Origin: Candidatus Tenebribacter davisii
Lineage (GTDB): Bacteria > Cloacimonadota > Cloacimonadia > Cloacimonadales > TCS61
Direction: 5' to 3'
Assembly (NCBI GenBank): GCA_030765535.1
Contig: JAVCCH010000136.1
Span: 1 to 35,961 of the forward strand
Length of the DNA: 35,961 nucleotides
Both the position numbers and the translations under genes were made by a program. The notes under the pieces were generated by a model, which saw only the letters and a program-made list of their open reading frames with translations, did not search any database and had not been told where the DNA came from. Within the stretch, counting starts at the first letter, position 1, and each line of letters opens with the position of its first letter. Positions 33,201 through 35,961 of this stretch are shown here, piece by piece.

Positions 33201-35861
33201 AAGATCAACATAAGAAACATCATAAACTGGTTCTGTATTAAGTTGAACAGCATCACGGAAAACATTGAAGCTTAAAAGATCTCTTGAATTATCTGTTGGA
33301 GCTAATTCATCAATCTTAACTGAGTCTAATCTTCTATTTACTTTAGAGCTAAATGTTGGTAGTGCTGCTTCCTTACTGTATGTAAGAAGTTCAGTTCCTT
33401 CACCGCCCATAATATAAACTAATGTTGCCCAATCATATTCAGCTTCACCCCAATCTCCTGGAGTACCTGCATATCCGTGAAGATTTGTAGTAGCACCACT
33501 AAAGAGACTTGATGGGAAACCTGTTGTAGCATTTGTAACAGCTACAGAAACCCAGAAATTATCTGTAACTGTGATAGGTGTAGCTAGAGTATGAAGTGTT
33601 TCATCCCATTGTTCGAGTGCTGTAATCACTTCAGATTCATAAAGAACTGTAGTGCCATCAGCATCATATATTTTGAACGTAAAGGTAGTATCATCTCCCC
33701 ATGGATAAGCAGAATGATGATAAAAACCATGAGATAACTGGCTTAATTCCATTGGATATGAGAAGCCAAAATCTGTTACATCATAGAAAGTTGCTCTTTC
33801 TGGAGTAACCCAAGTTAATGAAGAAGGACCTTGATAATAACTATTCCAACCCCACTGAGTTGGAGCAGTCCAGGCAACGTTTACACCGGAAACATCGACT
33901 TCTGCAGTAAGGTTAACTGGAGGCCAGAGAGTTTCTGGAATCACTATAAGATCAAAATCAACTGTACTAACTACACCAACAACACATTCAACACCAGTTG
34001 TTGTCATTACATCATAACCTGGCATGTCAGCTACTACATCATATGTTCCAGGAACAATATTCATAAAATAGAATCCTGTTTCATCAGCATATACTGAATA
34101 CACATCTTCACCAACTTCAACAGAAATTTCTGTATCTGTAACATCTCCAAATGCATCTAGAGTAACCACACCTGAAATGTAACTTGGTTCAATTATGTGC
34201 CAGCCAAGGAATCCGAATGTATCCTCATCGTTTACAATCCATTCAGAATCATCTGCATTTGTACCGGCAGAAGCAACCCAGTCTGTATTACCAAGAGTAA
34301 TGGCATCTTTTCTTACAAGTGTATGGTTCTTTGTAGCATCTGCTATACCAGCTACTTCCCAACCGTCTCCAGGATCAACCAGATCATAAAGACCAATAAA
34401 ATCAATAATTATAGTGTCACCTTGTGCAATATAACCTAAAGCACGAACATCATCACCATTAAATGCAGTCATATACCATGGGTCACCATAAGCAAAAACC
34501 ACATCAGCCTGATTCAATATTGCTTGATCAGCTTCATCGTTTGCAAGTACATATACATCACCTGCTTCAACAATAGTTTCAGCCTCAAATGGATATATTT
34601 CGCTCCAGGGATTCCCATTGTAGTTTCCATAAATTACAAAGTTCGCTAAATCTATTGTTTCTTCAGTACCATTATAAATTTCAATCGCTTTATTGTTACT
34701 GCTTCCTTCAATATATTCAGAGAAGAATACATTTGGTATTACAACTGCACCAACTATAAAGCTATAAGAAACTTCAGGAGGAGCAGGAGAAGTATAAATT
34801 ACAACATCTTCTTCATTAACGATAACATATGAGTTTTCTCCAGGATAAGAACCTGCTGTGTAATCAACAAGTACAGTTTCGTCATCTTCAACCAAGAAAG
34901 TGAATGTTTCTGGACCAGCTCCTGAAATTATTGTAATATCATCAAGAACGAGAACACCTTCAACAGAAAGGTCTACCATACCACCATTCCAGCCATCACC
35001 ATAACTATCTATTAAGTCGATAGTAAAAGGTACAGCTGTCTCGGAAATAGTTTCAAATTCCCAGATATCATAACCTGTAGTGGTTCCGAAAGCATTGTAT
35101 GGTACTACTGCCCAATAATAGGGTGTTAAAAAACCAAGGTCAGTAAAACTATAAGATGTTACATTACCTAAATCTGTACCATTCTCGATATCAGTAGGAT
35201 CTGTAGTTCCGCCACCATCTGAACCAAAGTAAAGGTAATAGCCGTCAGCACCTGAAGCTGCATTCCAAGAAAGATCTCCATTAACAGGAAGTCTGCTTGC
35301 AAGATCTGCAGGAGCAATTAGTGTTGTAGGATCTGGAGCTGCTGGAACAACATAAAGTTCAGGTCCAGCAACATCATCAACATACATATAATACTGATAA
35401 TTGCTGTAATAATGTATTGCAACATATAGTGTACCAACAGGTAAATCTGCCTTTGTGTATTGTTGCCAATCTGTTGTAGCATCACTTATCTCATCAGACC
35501 ATGTAAAGTCAGTTGCTACATCCATACCTGTAGAAGACCATCCAACTTTGAATAATTCAGTACCATAAGTAGACTTTTGATACCAAAATGATACCGTTTG
35601 ATCACCCACTGCAGTAACAAGCTGAGGTGTGATCATATATTCATCATAAGCGGAGGCAGAGGTATAAGATGAAAATCGTGCTGAATAACTACCTGTATAA
35701 GATTCAGTAGCAGTTTGGGTAATATCATTTGTCGGACTATCAGGGCCCTGAACAATCGTCCAATCTACAGGAGGCCAAGTTTCAAAACCTTCGGTTAATG
35801 CTTGAGCAAAAACCAAAGTTGCGATGAACATCATCATTGTAAATAATAAAATCTTTTTCAT
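30246..35861 (-). CDS. Giant multidomain secreted protein with T9SS-type C-terminal sorting domain
   Basis: The 1871-residue protein has a signal peptide (1-19, LVFAQ). I read the domains as follows. Choice-of-anchor J/cleaved-adhesin type: 22-173, 1000-1150 and 1525-1678 (WPPVDWTIVQG, FIDDFEGGPDNW, FEDDFETG). FN3-like: about 175-275, 645-690, 850-918, 1498-1520 and 1700-1772. A DSYGDGWNGG domain lies at 278-370 and a lamin-tail-like domain at 374-557 (FFSEYIEGSSNNKAIEIYNG). Carboxypeptidase-regulatory-like domains are at 560-640, 918-998 and 1418-1495; the last two share the unit TDGTDPIEGA. The end (1786-1871) is the FlgD-like sorting domain, with GNYPNPFNPTT, NIYNMRGQLVKTL and SGVYFYKM. 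No protease or glycosidase site is seen, so adhesion or surface-layer roles are inferred. AGGAG precedes the start. Confidence 0.93.
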   Translation of the reverse strand: MKKILLFTMMMFIATLVFAQALTEGFETWPPVDWTIVQGPDSPTNDITQTATESYTGSYSARFSSYTSASAYDEYMITPQLVTAVGDQTVSFWYQKSTYGTELFKVGWSSTGMDVATDFTWSDEISDATTDWQQYTKADLPVGTLYVAIHYYSNYQYYMYVDDVAGPELYVVPAAPDPTTLIAPADLASRLPVNGDLSWNAASGADGYYLYFGSDGGGTTDPTDIENGTDLGNVTSYSFTDLGFLTPYYWAVVPYNAFGTTTGYDIWEFETISETAVPFTIDLIDSYGDGWNGGMVDLSVEGVLVLDDITIISGAGPETFTFLVEDDETVLVDYTAGSYPGENSYVIVNEEDVVIYTSPAPPEVSYSFIVGAVVIPNVFFSEYIEGSSNNKAIEIYNGTEETIDLANFVIYGNYNGNPWSEIYPFEAETIVEAGDVYVLANDEADQAILNQADVVFAYGDPWYMTAFNGDDVRALGYIAQGDTIIIDFIGLYDLVDPGDGWEVAGIADATKNHTLVRKDAITLGNTDWVASAGTNADDSEWIVNDEDTFGFLGWHIIEPSYISGVVTLDAFGDVTDTEISVEVGEDVYSVYADETGFYFMNIVPGTYDVVADMPGYDVMTTTGVECVVGVVSTVDFDLIVIPETLWPPVNLTAEVDVSGVNVAWTAPTQWGWNSYYQGPSSLTWVTPERATFYDVTDFGFSYPMELSQLSHGFYHHSAYPWGDDTTFTFKIYDADGTTVLYESEVITALEQWDETLHTLATPITVTDNFWVSVAVTNATTGFPSSLFSGATTNLHGYAGTPGDWGEAEYDWATLVYIMGGEGTELLTYSKEAALPTFSSKVNRRLDSVKIDELAPTDNSRDLLSFNVFRDAVQLNTEPVYDVSYVDLAVPAGEYIYHATALWNFGESDASNTATVNFAFGDLSGTVTDGTDPIEGAIVAAGEYSTATIADGTYLIGDMLIGTYEVTCSAAGFELATPVSAEITDGGNTIIDFSLVAAGGTIAFIDDFEGGPDNWVFEGTWGLTDEGANSPTHSMTESPNEDYGLDWDISSTLAVPWDLSAVFGAELSFWYKSDIETAFDYMYLDISTNGTDWANLATYDEEDGAWQQTTIPIGGFVGVGYETVSIRFHFVSDAGYVTVGMLIDDVILTTYDEDTFPPFIAHTGPEFYTGTPDDYVFDATIIDISGVAEANVIYTVDEGDPLSLPYTSFTGDVYTFTIPAQDAGAQVDYAVEAIDAAAEPNTGLLEGFVYIAGTPFIYDNGFVDFYTVFNEGAGAAELIINPAGNQLNLAYALIRNYTDQSGQDNDPYEFHVWSSVDDLPGVDLITPIIVEPEASYSNTSAMTRIDLRPYATELENIQGNFFIGFLVNQGGEFGKVHCTITQPGSFTNSYTYDGASDTWLFWGDTDLHFRAVAELIPVASGTVNGIVTDGTDPIEGAVVTVGTSSGTTAADGIYSIIADPGTQPVVCVADGYVEFEGSVVVIENDIVEYNIEMELILWVPQNLEATLNVDNVMLTWEVPAPPVGNVMFEDDFETGVFIDEWELVTGASNSWEISDAYAFEGVYGAAVSWGYTIDTWLITPEISVDDDHIVSFAWEGSYYWSVDPNDNCDLFIQVSIDGGTTWDPIWTFGDIGVWDNFTWYETSLDLAAYSGEDVLIGFNVVGNDNADTGIDNVYVGSSSGRTIGTHPISAPARVSMNDKGVLRPAIVETDSRALAHYNIYRDGIYHDSTTGTGLFYLDLAVPGGEYTYNVTAVYEDPDGESEFSNIVNVSIDAGDDILKPTVTALTGNYPNPFNPTTKISFSIKEAGPVSINIYNMRGQLVKTLVNNELENDYYEIVWNGRDNSNKSVASGVYFYKMKTQNYNSTKKMILMK

Positions 35862-35902
35862 AAAAATCTCCTAAATAATTTTGGTTAACAATTAAATTCC
35901 AT

Positions 35903-35953
35903 AAATTCGATAGTAACGGTTTTGATTAAAAAAACTCTAAAATTCGATAGTAA
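35903..35953 (-). repeat. Two direct 14-bp repeats upstream of the giant gene
   Basis: TTACTATCGAATTT (minus strand) occurs exactly at 35953-35940 and 35916-35903, 37 bases apart. Two exact copies this close to a start codon suggest a protein-binding site, but chance cannot be excluded in AT-rich DNA. Confidence 0.65.
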
Positions 35954-35961
35954 TTGGTCAA
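35934..35961 (-). promoter_or_regulatory. Candidate promoter of the giant gene
   Basis: On the minus strand TTGACC (35961-35956), a 16-base spacer and TAGAGT (35939-35934) resemble a sigma70 promoter. The first 14-bp repeat lies inside the spacer, where a bound protein would block or alter polymerase. The window ends here, so upstream elements are not visible. Confidence 0.35.

Noticed and set aside
35903-35953. Start of a CRISPR array
   Set aside because: The two copies are only 14 bases with a single 23-base interval, no further units and no cas genes; a binding site is more likely.
1-35961. tRNA or rRNA genes, or tmRNA next to smpB
   Set aside because: No cloverleaf, rRNA or tmRNA-like sequence was recognised in the gaps, although a covariance search was not possible.

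Overview
The window is AT-rich and densely coding. It most resembles a member of the Cloacimonadota (Candidatus Cloacimonetes, WWE1) or a close relative in the Fibrobacterota/Bacteroidota neighbourhood. This is an inference from several things seen together: a secreted giant ending in a T9SS-type (FlgD-like) C-terminal sorting domain, a PorV/PorQ-like outer-membrane barrel, a lipoprotein with the 'TNPLDP' start, an SLBB plus Wzc-type export pair, and long charged tails on ribosomal proteins. No rRNA or tRNA was found, so the assignment is not firm.

Positions 1-3102 hold the end of a fibronectin-like protein, an SLBB export protein and a Wzc-type tyrosine autokinase (polysaccharide export). 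From 3038 to 15094 runs a long, tightly packed + strand run of housekeeping genes: ispE, spoVG, prs, rplY, pth, rpsF, ssb, rpsR, a DUF2232 membrane protein, rplI, an unknown six-TM protein, a DciA-like gene, rpe, ffh, rpsP, khpA, rimM, trmD, a SPOUT methyltransferase and rplS. It is closed by a clear intrinsic terminator at 15143. Many of its genes overlap or abut, so translational coupling is likely. It covers isoprenoid and PRPP synthesis, both halves of the ribosomal protein/RNA-modification set, and protein targeting.

Positions 15.1-19.0 kb are an accessory stretch with looser spacing: a Cys/His zinc-finger (HNH-like) protein, an unknown membrane protein and a TauE/SafE transporter. They are separated by short repeats that recur between the genes. 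smpB is on the minus strand, and a WecA/MraY-like glycosyl-1-phosphate transferase diverges from it.

Positions 20.7-29.9 kb form a second + strand run that mixes envelope and DNA functions: a TPR protein, a DUF5683-like membrane protein, a lipoprotein, a UvrD/PcrA helicase, a PorV/PorQ-like barrel, dxr and comEC. Most neighbours overlap by 1-8 bases or lie 1 base apart.

Positions 29.9-35.96 kb hold an 1871-residue multidomain secreted protein on the minus strand. It is followed by a tandemly duplicated 123-bp segment full of minus-strand terminator hairpins. One copy contains the gene's own stop codon.

I found no convincing wholly new multi-gene system. The items most worth checking are the wzc/ispE overlap through a tyrosine-codon run, the duplicated stop-plus-terminator cassette, the two unknown accessory proteins with their shared flanking repeat, and the charged tails on SpoVG, L25 and S16.
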